11,676 bases of DNA from assembly GCA_019242465.1 (NCBI GenBank), contig JAFAVL010000611.1, forward strand, positions 1 through 11,676, written 5' to 3'. This document shows positions 1 to 5,956 of this stretch, one piece after another. The stretch's first letter is position 1. The number at the start of each line of letters is the position of its first letter. The notes beneath the pieces are model-generated. The model was not told where the DNA came from and made no database searches. It saw nothing but the letters and a program-made list of their open reading frames with translations. Source of the stretch: Chroococcidiopsidaceae cyanobacterium CP_BM_RX_35 (GTDB taxonomy: Bacteria > Cyanobacteriota > Cyanobacteriia > Cyanobacteriales > Chroococcidiopsidaceae). Made by a program: the position numbers and the translations under genes.

Positions 1-2
1 TG

Positions 3-113
3 AAGTGCCAAAAGGCTAAGCTAGTAGCCTTGGCAGTAGAGGCAAACAAAAAAATACTCAAGCAGCTAGGAAGAAGCCAGCGCACTTTCAGCACCATATC
101 TTTTGAGTTGTGA
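3..113 (+). CDS. possible 3' end of a gene cut by the window edge
   Basis: One forward frame is open from the window edge to a TGA at 111-113. It gives about 36 codons, rich in Lys, Leu and Ala, ending in a Ser/Thr/Phe-rich tail. The other two forward frames stop early (TGA at 1-3 and TAA near 18). An open run of this length is not rare by chance and I recognise no family, so this is only a candidate C-terminus of an upstream gene, possibly a transposase. Nothing else supports it. Confidence 0.22.
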   Translation, partial: KCQKAKLVALAVEANKKILKQLGRSQRTFSTISFEL

Positions 114-373
114 GGATAATTCGGTTAAGCCTTAAAAGAATACTTCCCTTAGAGTTCCTCGACACACAGATAGCCCTATATTTTGTCTAAAGTTTTAATG
201 CACACCTTGTGGCTTTGTGGGGAGTGTCAAGGTAATGAAAACGGCAAAACACCTTGGCTAAATTGTATACTTACTGTGTTACTAGCGACGCTGGATGATA
301 GCATCTTTCAGTTGATTGGTATCATAAGTGGAGATCAAGCCTCAGATCGCTAGTGTAAGTATCTGATGGCTTT
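114..373. other. intergenic leader upstream of the two-component operon
   Basis: No convincing gene is visible. An octamer ACACCTTG occurs at 202-209 and again at 249-256. A TATACT hexamer at 266-271 is a reasonable -10 element, but it has no good -35 at the usual distance. ATGATA (295-300) and TATCAT (320-325) form a short inverted repeat. I do not find the 28-bp triple-repeat operator seen elsewhere in the window, so autoregulation of the regulator-kinase operon is not evident. Confidence 0.4.
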
Positions 374-1066
374 ATGAATGAGGCGATGCGTGTATTAGTG
401 GTAGAAGATGAACCAGGTATTGCTCAGTTTGTCTGTCAAGGGCTGAGGGAAGCTAGCTATGCAGTGGATCTTGCTAGCGATGGGGCAGAAGGACTAGATT
501 ACGCTTTAGCAGCTGAGTACGATGCAATTGTCCTGGATATCTTACTACCACGGATAGATGGTTTACAACTGCTAGAGAAACTGCGATCGCACCGCATCAA
601 AGCACCAGTTCTACTGCTGACTGCTCTCGATACAGTGGAGAACCGCGTCAAAGGTTTAAATGCTGGTGCTGACGACTACCTAATCAAGCCGTTCGCTTTC
701 TCGGAGTTGCTGGCTCGCATCCGAGCGCTGCTGCGCCGTCCACCCTTACAGGTAGAAGCTGTCTTGCGCGTAGGCGAGCTAGAGATGGACACTAGTCGCC
801 GGGAGGTACGCCGCGCTGGACGCCTAATCGAACTTAGCCAGCGTGAGTTTGCTCTCTTAGAATACCTAATGGGTCATCCCTGTCAGGTTCTGACTCGCAC
901 CCAGATTGCTGAGCATGTCTGGAACTTCGACTTTGCCAACGATTCCAATGTTGTGGATGTCTATATCGGCTACCTGCGGCGGAAGTTAGACCGAGGGTTT
1001 AACCATTCATTGATTCACACCTTGCGCAGCGTAGGCTATCGGCTAGCCCCTAGAGAAGATGCGTAG
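374..1066 (+). CDS. OmpR/PhoB-family response regulator
   Basis: This is a two-domain transcriptional regulator of the usual length (about 226-230 residues). Residues 6-120 form a receiver domain with the acidic pair E11/D12, the phospho-acceptor D55 (in VLDILLPRIDG), T83 and the invariant K105. Residues about 130-226 form a winged-helix DNA-binding domain ending in the typical YIGYLRRKL...IHTLRSVGYRL pattern. An in-frame ATG at 386 gives MRVLVVEDE, the usual N-terminus of this family, and may be the true start; neither start has a well-spaced ribosome site. The stop lies inside the kinase gene, so the two are translationally coupled partners. I infer that its targets are the four 11-bp-periodic boxes at 2473, 3399, 3692 and 3827. 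The precise ortholog cannot be assigned from sequence alone. Confidence 0.96.
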   Translation: MNEAMRVLVVEDEPGIAQFVCQGLREASYAVDLASDGAEGLDYALAAEYDAIVLDILLPRIDGLQLLEKLRSHRIKAPVLLLTALDTVENRVKGLNAGADDYLIKPFAFSELLARIRALLRRPPLQVEAVLRVGELEMDTSRREVRRAGRLIELSQREFALLEYLMGHPCQVLTRTQIAEHVWNFDFANDSNVVDVYIGYLRRKLDRGFNHSLIHTLRSVGYRLAPREDA

Positions 1067-2465
1067 CCTGCGACGACGCCTTGGTTGGGGAACTCTCCGC
1101 CTGCGCTTGACGCTTTGGTACGTGCTGATACTAGGATTGTCGCTACTCATATTTAGCGGCTACCTATACCTCCAGCTAGAACACAGTCTGATAGCTCAAA
1201 CCGATGTTGAATTGCGAATAGCATATGCCCAAGCAGCCGCTGACTTAGAAGATGAGGATGGGAACAATCCCGGTGCGTTCCCAAATACCGAGGACTATCA
1301 GAATACGGGGCGTCACTTGAGTGAAGCGAGCTTTGCTGTACGCCTCATCACCTCAAAAGGAAAGGTGTTGAATGGCTTTGGCAAATACAGGGAATTGCCT
1401 ACCTGGTTACCGACAGTGCCTGGCTATGCCTCACTAACAGCAGGCGCAACCGACTGGCGCATATATAGCAAAAAGCTCAAAGTTGACGACCGTCTGACTA
1501 ATTATTGGCTACAGGTAGGGCAATCTCTATCATCGGTACGGAAGATTTTGGCAAGCTTATATGAGCAAATCTTTCTCGGTCTGCCTCTGGTAATGTTGCT
1601 AACAGGGTTAGGCGGACTCTTCTTAGCTAGTCGAGCGCTACGTCCTATAGACCGGATTACCCAAACAGCACAAGCTATTAGTGCCAACGATCTGACCCGA
1701 CGCATCGGCTACCAAGGCTCAGCCGACGAAGTGGGAAGATTAGCCATCACCTTTGACCGGATGCTGGACCGTCTCCAAGCTGCTTTTAACCGAGAACGAC
1801 GTTTCACTGCCGATGCTTCCCACGAATTGCGCACGCCACTGACAGTAATTAAAGGTCGCATTAGTGTGACCTTGAGCCGAGCGCGTACTGCTTTGGAATA
1901 CGAAAACACGCTAAAAGCCCTAGAGCAAGAGGTAGATCGGCTGATCCGTCTTAGCACTGACCTACTGTTGCTCGCTCGGCTGGAGCAAGGTTATCTTCGC
2001 TTTTCAAGTTCAGCTTTGGATTTCAGTGACCTACTTGACACAATCCTAGAGCAGGTACAACCCCTGGCAGAGATGCGCCATATTACCCTAAGTGGAGACA
2101 TTCAATCGGGTTTATCTATTCACGGTGATTTGGACTATCTGATCCGGCTGTTCTTGAACTTGCTAGATAATGCTATTAAATATACACCAATAAGGGGTAA
2201 AATCACGGTGCAAGCAGCAGTTCAGGGAGCTGAGGTGCGCGTGGCAGTTAGCGATACTGGACCGGGCATTGCACCAGAGCATTTGCCGCATCTATTTGAG
2301 CGCTTTTACCGCGTGGAGACCGACCGCTCCCGGAGTACAGGCGGTGCTGGGTTGGGACTGACCATTGCTTGGGAGATTGCTTATGCTCATGGAGGCACTT
2401 TGTCAATCCAGAGCTACCTAGGCAAAGGCACTACTTTCACCGTCTGCTTGCCAGTTCAAAGATAA
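1059..2465 (+). CDS. membrane sensor histidine kinase
   Basis: The gene overlaps the regulator by 8 bp and encodes its cognate kinase, 468 residues. In order it has TM1 (about 16-38), an acidic periplasmic sensor of about 130 residues that I do not recognise, TM2 (about 170-191), a HAMP linker (about 191-243), a HisKA domain with phospho-acceptor H255 (FTADASHELRTPL), and a HATPase domain with N box around N371 (LLDNAIKYTP), G1 box DTGPGIA (399-405), F box LFERFYR and G2 box GGAGLGL (428-434). All catalytic boxes are intact. The architecture matches the CusS/BaeS-like group of envelope or metal sensors, but the sensor domain gives no ligand. The 3' end (from about codon 399) is duplicated as a dead copy at 3472-3684. 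The stop codon abuts an operator-like box at 2473-2500. Confidence 0.96.
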   Translation: MRSLRRRLGWGTLRLRLTLWYVLILGLSLLIFSGYLYLQLEHSLIAQTDVELRIAYAQAAADLEDEDGNNPGAFPNTEDYQNTGRHLSEASFAVRLITSKGKVLNGFGKYRELPTWLPTVPGYASLTAGATDWRIYSKKLKVDDRLTNYWLQVGQSLSSVRKILASLYEQIFLGLPLVMLLTGLGGLFLASRALRPIDRITQTAQAISANDLTRRIGYQGSADEVGRLAITFDRMLDRLQAAFNRERRFTADASHELRTPLTVIKGRISVTLSRARTALEYENTLKALEQEVDRLIRLSTDLLLLARLEQGYLRFSSSALDFSDLLDTILEQVQPLAEMRHITLSGDIQSGLSIHGDLDYLIRLFLNLLDNAIKYTPIRGKITVQAAVQGAEVRVAVSDTGPGIAPEHLPHLFERFYRVETDRSRSTGGAGLGLTIAWEIAYAHGGTLSIQSYLGKGTTFTVCLPVQR

Positions 2466-2477
2466 TAAGACTCTTAT
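2465..2477. repeat. ATAAGA-C-TCTTAT inverted repeat after the kinase stop
   Basis: This is a perfect 6-bp inverted repeat overlapping the last base of the kinase stop codon. Its right arm overlaps the first hexamer of operator A. Equivalent inverted arms precede boxes B (3681-3696), C (3817-3830) and D (3422-3437), with 2-4 bases between the arms. No T-tract follows, so an extra inverted half-site for a regulator is more likely than a terminator. Confidence 0.55.
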
Positions 2478-2500
2478 CATTCCCTCACTGTTTTCACAAT
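2473..2500 (+). promoter_or_regulatory. operator-like box A (orphan)
   Basis: Three hexamers, CTTATC, CTCACT and CACAAT, start exactly 11 bp apart. By eye the box matches box C at 25 of 28 positions with no gaps. It points away from the kinase toward the 3' end of the convergent membrane-protein gene, so no gene lies where a promoter would act. It is probably a relic of an arrangement in which the kinase was directly followed by a regulated effector gene. Confidence 0.6.
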
Positions 2501-2531
2501 CTCAGAAGAACTGGCGATGCTCCATGGTGTT

Positions 2532-3308
2532 TCAAGGACTCTGCCTACGCCCTCCCGGATGACCACCGGCTCTCTGGGGCGTCAACAGGATACAGCCAAT
2601 GATGAAAATTGCGATGATCAAAGAGGAGCTGATGCGGCTGAGGTTGAGTCCGCCGCTGGCAATGGGCTTGGTGAGAAGATCACCAACGGTTGCACCGAGC
2701 GGACGAGTGAGGATGAACGCGGACCAGAACAACAAGGCAGGGGAAGCCTTCGTGTAGAAGTAGGCGGCGGCGACAAGCACCAATGCACCAGCGAAGACGA
2801 TTGCCCCACCTTCATATCCGAGTCCGGAATCATCAGCCAAAAAATCGCCGAGAGCGGTTCCGAGTGTGTTCGAAGAGAGAATTGTCACCCAATAGAATAT
2901 TTCTACCTGGCGCGAGGCGATGTAGTTGAACGATATAGAGCCCATGGAGAATCGCCACAGTCCGAGAACGATCATCAATATCGTGAAGAGTATAAGTGAG
3001 CCTCCTATGTAGCCGATCCCAAGTGAGCGATCCGCATAGTCTGCCATTGTCGTTCCGGCAGTAGTGGTGGCGACGATGACGGCCCAATACAGGAAAGGAT
3101 GAAAGGATTTGGCAGCGATTTGAGCTGCGACCGTGACAATAAAGAAAGCGAAGAAAACGGCACTGCTGATGGCGTAGCCGAGATTCATCGTCATGGAGAG
3201 GGCATCGCCGCCCGTTTCCCCCAGCGTCGTCGCAGCTATCTTGATGATCCAAAAAGCTAGAGTGACTTCGGGAACCTTGCTTAAACGAATTTTAGAAGAT
3301 CTATTCAT
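2532..3308 (-). CDS. multi-pass membrane protein with four internal repeats, COG4705-like
   Basis: This is an integral membrane protein of 258 residues, convergent to the kinase gene. It has four related segments beginning near residues 19, 74, 139 and 194. Each starts with an aromatic-Trp pair (FW or YW) and runs into a Gly/Asp motif: TLGETGGDALS, TAGTTMADYAD, TLGTALGDFLADDSGLGY and PLGATVGDLLTKP. Each segment has a flanking hydrophobic helix, so about eight membrane spans are likely. I recognise this as the uncharacterised membrane-protein family COG4705; its function is unknown. The conserved Asp and Glu residues inside the membrane suggest ion or proton handling, which is inference only. 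The start is supported by GGAGAG at 3317-3322, 8 bases upstream of the ATG. A regulator box (D) lies about 90 bp upstream. The last 15 or so residues (Gly/Pro/Arg-rich) are low-complexity and may be a degenerate extension. Confidence 0.88.
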   Translation of the reverse strand: MNRSSKIRLSKVPEVTLAFWIIKIAATTLGETGGDALSMTMNLGYAISSAVFFAFFIVTVAAQIAAKSFHPFLYWAVIVATTTAGTTMADYADRSLGIGYIGGSLILFTILMIVLGLWRFSMGSISFNYIASRQVEIFYWVTILSSNTLGTALGDFLADDSGLGYEGGAIVFAGALVLVAAAYFYTKASPALLFWSAFILTRPLGATVGDLLTKPIASGGLNLSRISSSLIIAIFIIGCILLTPQRAGGHPGGRRQSP

Positions 3309-3377
3309 ACCGCAGGCTCTCCATCGTTCGACGTCATCAGTTAATTTTACTGAAATGCTTTAGATTTGAATTGCACC

Positions 3378-3383
3378 ATTCTA
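3378..3383 (-). promoter_or_regulatory. candidate -10 element for the COG4705-like gene
   Basis: On the minus strand this reads TAGAAT. It lies 15 bases downstream of the end of box D and about 70 bases before the start codon. That is the geometry expected when an OmpR-type activator occupies the -35 region. The assignment is by eye. Confidence 0.4.
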
Positions 3384-3398
3384 AGAGTAAAAATACAG

Positions 3399-3426
3399 AT
3401 TAAGAAGGAGATGAGATAACGATAAG
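3399..3426 (-). promoter_or_regulatory. operator box D upstream of the COG4705-like gene
   Basis: Read on the minus strand, the hexamers CTTATC, CTCATC and CTTAAT start at 11-bp intervals, in register with boxes A, B and C. It matches box C at about 20 of 28 positions, with the CTTATC, CTCA and final AAT retained. An inverted arm (ATAAGAA-N2-TTCTTAT, 3422-3437) precedes it as in the other copies. Its position implies that the membrane-protein gene belongs to the same regulon as the secreted protein and pump. Confidence 0.62.
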
Positions 3427-3471
3427 AAGGTTCTTATTTTTATAGTTTTTAACAAGTGCAATGGACTTAGA

Positions 3472-3684
3472 GATATTGGACCAGGCATTCCATCAAAGCG
3501 TTTGCCGCATCTATTCGAGCATTTTTAATGTGTGGAGGCTGATTGCTCTCATAGCACAGGCGGTGCTGGGCTGGAACTCGCGATCGCTTGGGAGATTGCT
3601 TAGGTTCATGGGGGCACTTTGTCAGTGCAGAGTCAGCTGGGTCAGGGCAATACTTTCACCGTCCACCTGCCAGTTCAAAAATAA
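3472..3684 (+). pseudogene. dead duplicate of the histidine kinase C-terminus
   Basis: Translated from 3472, this stretch aligns without gaps to the last 70 codons of the intact kinase (residues 399-468), with about 70% identical residues by my count. It keeps the G1-like DIGPGI, LPHLFEHF, STGGAGL, AWEIA and HGGTLS segments and ends in LPVQ plus a stop. Two in-frame stops replace Tyr codons: TAA for Y419 and TAG for Y441. A Gly of the G2 box is Glu. Weak similarity extends back to about 3456. Everything upstream of the G1 box is missing. The copy is followed, like the intact gene, by a regulator box, so kinase end and operator were duplicated together. Confidence 0.9.
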
Positions 3685-3691
3685 GAGCTTT

Positions 3692-3719
3692 CTTATCATC
3701 TTCTCACCATATTCATAAT
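3692..3719 (+). promoter_or_regulatory. operator-like box B after the dead kinase copy
   Basis: The hexamers CTTATC, CTCACC and CATAAT start 11 bp apart, matching box C at about 23 of 28 positions without gaps. The similarity to C continues past the box to a shared TTGAAAGT/TGTGAAAGT segment 15 bases downstream. No intact gene follows directly. Confidence 0.6.
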
Positions 3720-3812
3720 TTTCTCTAGTATCTTGAAAGTCAGGGAAATAGGGTATTTTTTCTCGATTAGATAGTCCCATCTTTAATAGATTGGACGTAG
3801 TTGTGGCGGTGA
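3720..3812 (+). pseudogene. possible remnant of a second effector-gene start
   Basis: The sequence around 3777-3810 (CCATC, TTTAATA, GATTG, then GTAGTTGTGGCGG) resembles the first codons of the secreted-protein gene at 3926 (CCATG, ATTAATA, GGATTG, then ATTTGTTAGTGCCG), with the start codon ATG changed to ATC. It lies about 60 bases after box B, compared with about 72 bases between box C and the real start. The match covers only about 30 bases, so this is tentative evidence that a paralog once followed box B. Confidence 0.35.
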
Positions 3813-3826
3813 TCATTAAGAAGCTT

Positions 3827-3854
3827 CTTATCATTCCCTCACTATCTTCATAAT
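3827..3854 (+). promoter_or_regulatory. operator box C upstream of the secreted protein and efflux genes
   Basis: The hexamers CTTATC, CTCACT and CATAAT start at 3827, 3838 and 3849. A perfect 14-bp palindrome (3817-3830) precedes and overlaps the first hexamer. Triple or double hexamers at 11-bp spacing are the hallmark of PhoB/OmpR-type regulator binding. The box lies 72 bases before the start of the secreted-protein gene, so it is the likely control site for the efflux operon. No consensus -10 is obvious downstream; a conserved GAAAGT sits at the expected distance. Confidence 0.65.
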
Positions 3855-3925
3855 TTACCAAGGCATTGTGAAAGTAGTGAGACACATCACTTTTTTGAAC
3901 CAAATACTTCAGCAAAGAGTTAACC

Positions 3926-4627
3926 ATGATTAATAGGATTGTGGGATTTGTTAGTGCCGCCGCTTTAATTATAGGCATGACTGGTATAGAGGTCAGTGTT
4001 AGTCGCCCGGCTCATGCCGCCATGAGGAGTAGCTCCTCAAATTCCATCCAGGTTCCAACCTCGGTCAGCCAGATAGGTGAGTATGGAGAGAATATCTATG
4101 ACGCGGCGAAGGTGAGCAATTGGACACAGGCAAGCTCCAATCTTACATCTCTCAAGGAGACAGCAAAGAGACTGGATAACGAGACCAGCATGGGAATCAA
4201 TGAAAATCCGAATGAAGATCAGCTTGATGTAGCGAGCGCGGCTCTTAATAAATCGGTTCCAGCTAAGGATCAGCTAGCAACAATGCGCTCTGCTAATCGG
4301 GTGACGCTGCTCGCAGCCAACCTATCCAACATGTTCAATCCCCAAGTGCCAGTGCCAGTGGTTAAGCTTGACTATTACGGTCGTCAGTTAGAGGTTGGGG
4401 CAGCGGCGAATAGCATGACCCAGCTCCAAGAAACGGCCAAAGACATTAGTCAAACCTGGAATGCTGTGCGCCCAGTAGTTGAGTCTCATGGTGGCTTAGC
4501 CCAAGCACAAAAATTCGATCGTCTGGTAGTGCAGGTTGAGGCAGCCAAGTCACTTAGTCAGTATAGTCGTCTTGCTACTCCTTTCCTGAATCAAGTAGAT
4601 AATCTCGAACAGATCTTCACGAAGTGA
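3926..4627 (+). CDS. secreted helical protein of unknown family
   Basis: The 233-residue product begins with a classical signal peptide: MINRI, a hydrophobic core, then a cut after ...RPAHA around residue 31. The mature part is mostly predicted helix, rich in Ala, Gln, Asn and Ser, with no Cys and almost no His. Two stretches, about residues 52-84 and 149-182, share a pattern of an acidic/Tyr residue, YG, AA and then Q or W in a heptad-like run. This suggests an internal duplication, perhaps a helical bundle. I do not recognise the family. It is the first gene after operator box C and lies 75 bp before the efflux adaptor, so it is probably a periplasmic accessory or signal-sensing factor of the pump. 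A weak AAAGAG ribosome site lies about 6 bases upstream. A possible dead paralog start sits at 3777-3810. Confidence 0.85.
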   Translation: MINRIVGFVSAAALIIGMTGIEVSVSRPAHAAMRSSSSNSIQVPTSVSQIGEYGENIYDAAKVSNWTQASSNLTSLKETAKRLDNETSMGINENPNEDQLDVASAALNKSVPAKDQLATMRSANRVTLLAANLSNMFNPQVPVPVVKLDYYGRQLEVGAAANSMTQLQETAKDISQTWNAVRPVVESHGGLAQAQKFDRLVVQVEAAKSLSQYSRLATPFLNQVDNLEQIFTK

Positions 4628-4702
4628 AGCTTTCGACGCACAACTAGTCCTGCAAGCCCTGCAATTTTTAGCGGTCATTTAGAGAAGTTTAAATTGCTTT
4701 AA

Positions 4703-5956
4703 ATGAATCAGATTGCGCTAGCCTCAGCTGCCTCTAGCAAACAAGCTGGATCCATAATGGCGATTAAGAAATTTAAAGCGACACCAATCTTTCCCAAACT
4801 GCTTTTATTAGGAGTAAGCTGTGGATCGTTACTTCTGCTAGCAGCTTGTCAAGCTTCGTCTTCCACTCCTGCCAATACCGGGTCGTCTCCTGCCCCAGTT
4901 CGCTTGCCTATTGTTAGTGTGCAGCGCCAAGACTTACCCGTTGTGGTCAGCCTCCCCGGTACCGTGAGTGCTCTACCTAGTGAGGCAGTCAAGGTCAGCC
5001 CAGTTGTGCCAGGGAGAATCATTGCTATTCCAGTAGTTCCGGGTCAGCGTGTGCGTCGTGGTCAGGTCATCGCTCAGCTCGATAGCCAGCAGCTAAAAGA
5101 ACAGCTATCCCAAGCAAATGCTGCTGTGAAGGTTGCAGAACATAATGTTGCTCAAGCCCAGGCTAATTTGGTCCTGGCGACTAGCAACTTAGGACGCTAT
5201 CACACCCTCTACCAGCAAGGGGTCGTATCTCAACCAAACTTTGTTACTTATCAAAATCAAGCGGCTGTTGCTCAATCCCAACTAGCTGCTAACCAGTCGC
5301 AGGTGAAACAGGCCCTTGCCTCCCGTTCCCAAGCCTTGACCCAGTTGAAATACACGGAGGTCCGCAGTCCAATTTCTGGAATCGTCGCTAATCAATTACT
5401 TCAGGTCGGTGATACGGCGGCTGGGGCTGGGGCAAGTCCGTCTACGCCAGTACTAGAGATCGTCAACCTGGATACGGTAATGATCAACTCCAATCTACCT
5501 GCCGATCAACCTGCCAACATTCATGTTAATCAAAGTGCCCAGATCCGCAGTGTTGCTCTGCCGGGGGTCACTTTTGATGGGAGAGTCACTGCCGTCAGCC
5601 CAGTTGTAGATCCTAGAAGCAATACGCTGAATATCCAGATTCGCACTCCCAATCCATCAAAGCAGTTGAAAGTGGGTCAAGTGGTAGGTGTCTCGATTGC
5701 GACAGGTGTACACGATGGAGCGCTCACTGTGCCTCAAACTGCTTTAGTTCCAGACCCAAAGCATTCTCAGGGAAAGATGGTTTATACCATCCGAGCTGGC
5801 AAGGCTCAGCCCATCCAAGTTAAGACTGGCATTGAGCGGAATGGACAAGTCGAAATCTTGAGTGGGCTACAGGCTGGTGAAACAGTTGTCGCTAAGGGGG
5901 CATACGGTCTTCCTGATGGTACTCCCATAGAAGCTGTGGCGGAGGCAAAACAGTGA
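4703..5956 (+). CDS. RND efflux periplasmic adaptor, lipoprotein (HlyD/MFP family)
   Basis: This is the membrane-fusion subunit linking an inner-membrane RND pump to an outer-membrane channel. It has a lipobox LLAAC with the lipidated Cys at residue 49, then a Ser/Pro-rich tether. A barrel-sandwich (lipoyl) half follows (about 85-127, with PGRIIAIPVVPGQRVRRG). Next come a Gln/Ala-rich coiled-coil hairpin (about 130-215), the second lipoyl half (YTEVRSPISGIVAN), a beta-barrel and a membrane-proximal domain ending near GLPDGTPIEAV. The internal ATG at codon 19 (4757) gives MAIKKFKATP and a more normal 31-residue lipoprotein signal, so it is probably the true start. Neither start has a strong ribosome site. 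The stop overlaps the pump start by 4 bp. No outer-membrane TolC-like gene lies in the window. Confidence 0.95.
   Translation: MNQIALASAASSKQAGSIMAIKKFKATPIFPKLLLLGVSCGSLLLLAACQASSSTPANTGSSPAPVRLPIVSVQRQDLPVVVSLPGTVSALPSEAVKVSPVVPGRIIAIPVVPGQRVRRGQVIAQLDSQQLKEQLSQANAAVKVAEHNVAQAQANLVLATSNLGRYHTLYQQGVVSQPNFVTYQNQAAVAQSQLAANQSQVKQALASRSQALTQLKYTEVRSPISGIVANQLLQVGDTAAGAGASPSTPVLEIVNLDTVMINSNLPADQPANIHVNQSAQIRSVALPGVTFDGRVTAVSPVVDPRSNTLNIQIRTPNPSKQLKVGQVVGVSIATGVHDGALTVPQTALVPDPKHSQGKMVYTIRAGKAQPIQVKTGIERNGQVEILSGLQAGETVVAKGAYGLPDGTPIEAVAEAKQ
5941..5945 (+). promoter_or_regulatory. ribosome binding site deciding the GTG start of the pump
   Basis: A full GGAGG lies inside the adaptor's last codons, 7 bases before GTG at 5953. 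The GTG overlaps the adaptor's TGA (GTGA). This fixes the pump start and implies translational coupling, giving balanced adaptor and pump production. Confidence 0.8.

Noticed and set aside
202..256. Direct octamer ACACCTTG at 202-209 and 249-256 upstream of the regulator
   Set aside because: Only 8 bp with no conserved spacing or third copy, and not related to the 28-bp boxes.
2517..2999. A 160-codon + strand open frame across the COG4705-like gene
   Set aside because: It is antisense to a clear membrane-protein gene, has a highly charged, unprotein-like composition and no ribosome site. It is a shadow frame.
3461..3718. An 85-codon + strand open frame over the dead kinase copy
   Set aside because: It is in a different frame from the kinase homology. 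The kinase-like reading with two stops explains this stretch better.
3622..3978. A 118-codon minus-strand open frame over boxes B and C
   Set aside because: It crosses the repeated operators, the dead kinase end and the start of a real gene. Its composition shows no family resemblance.
4628..4702. TGCA-AGCCC-TGCA followed by ATTTTT after the secreted-protein gene
   Set aside because: The stem is only 4 bp, too weak to call a terminator. Read-through into the adaptor gene seems more likely.
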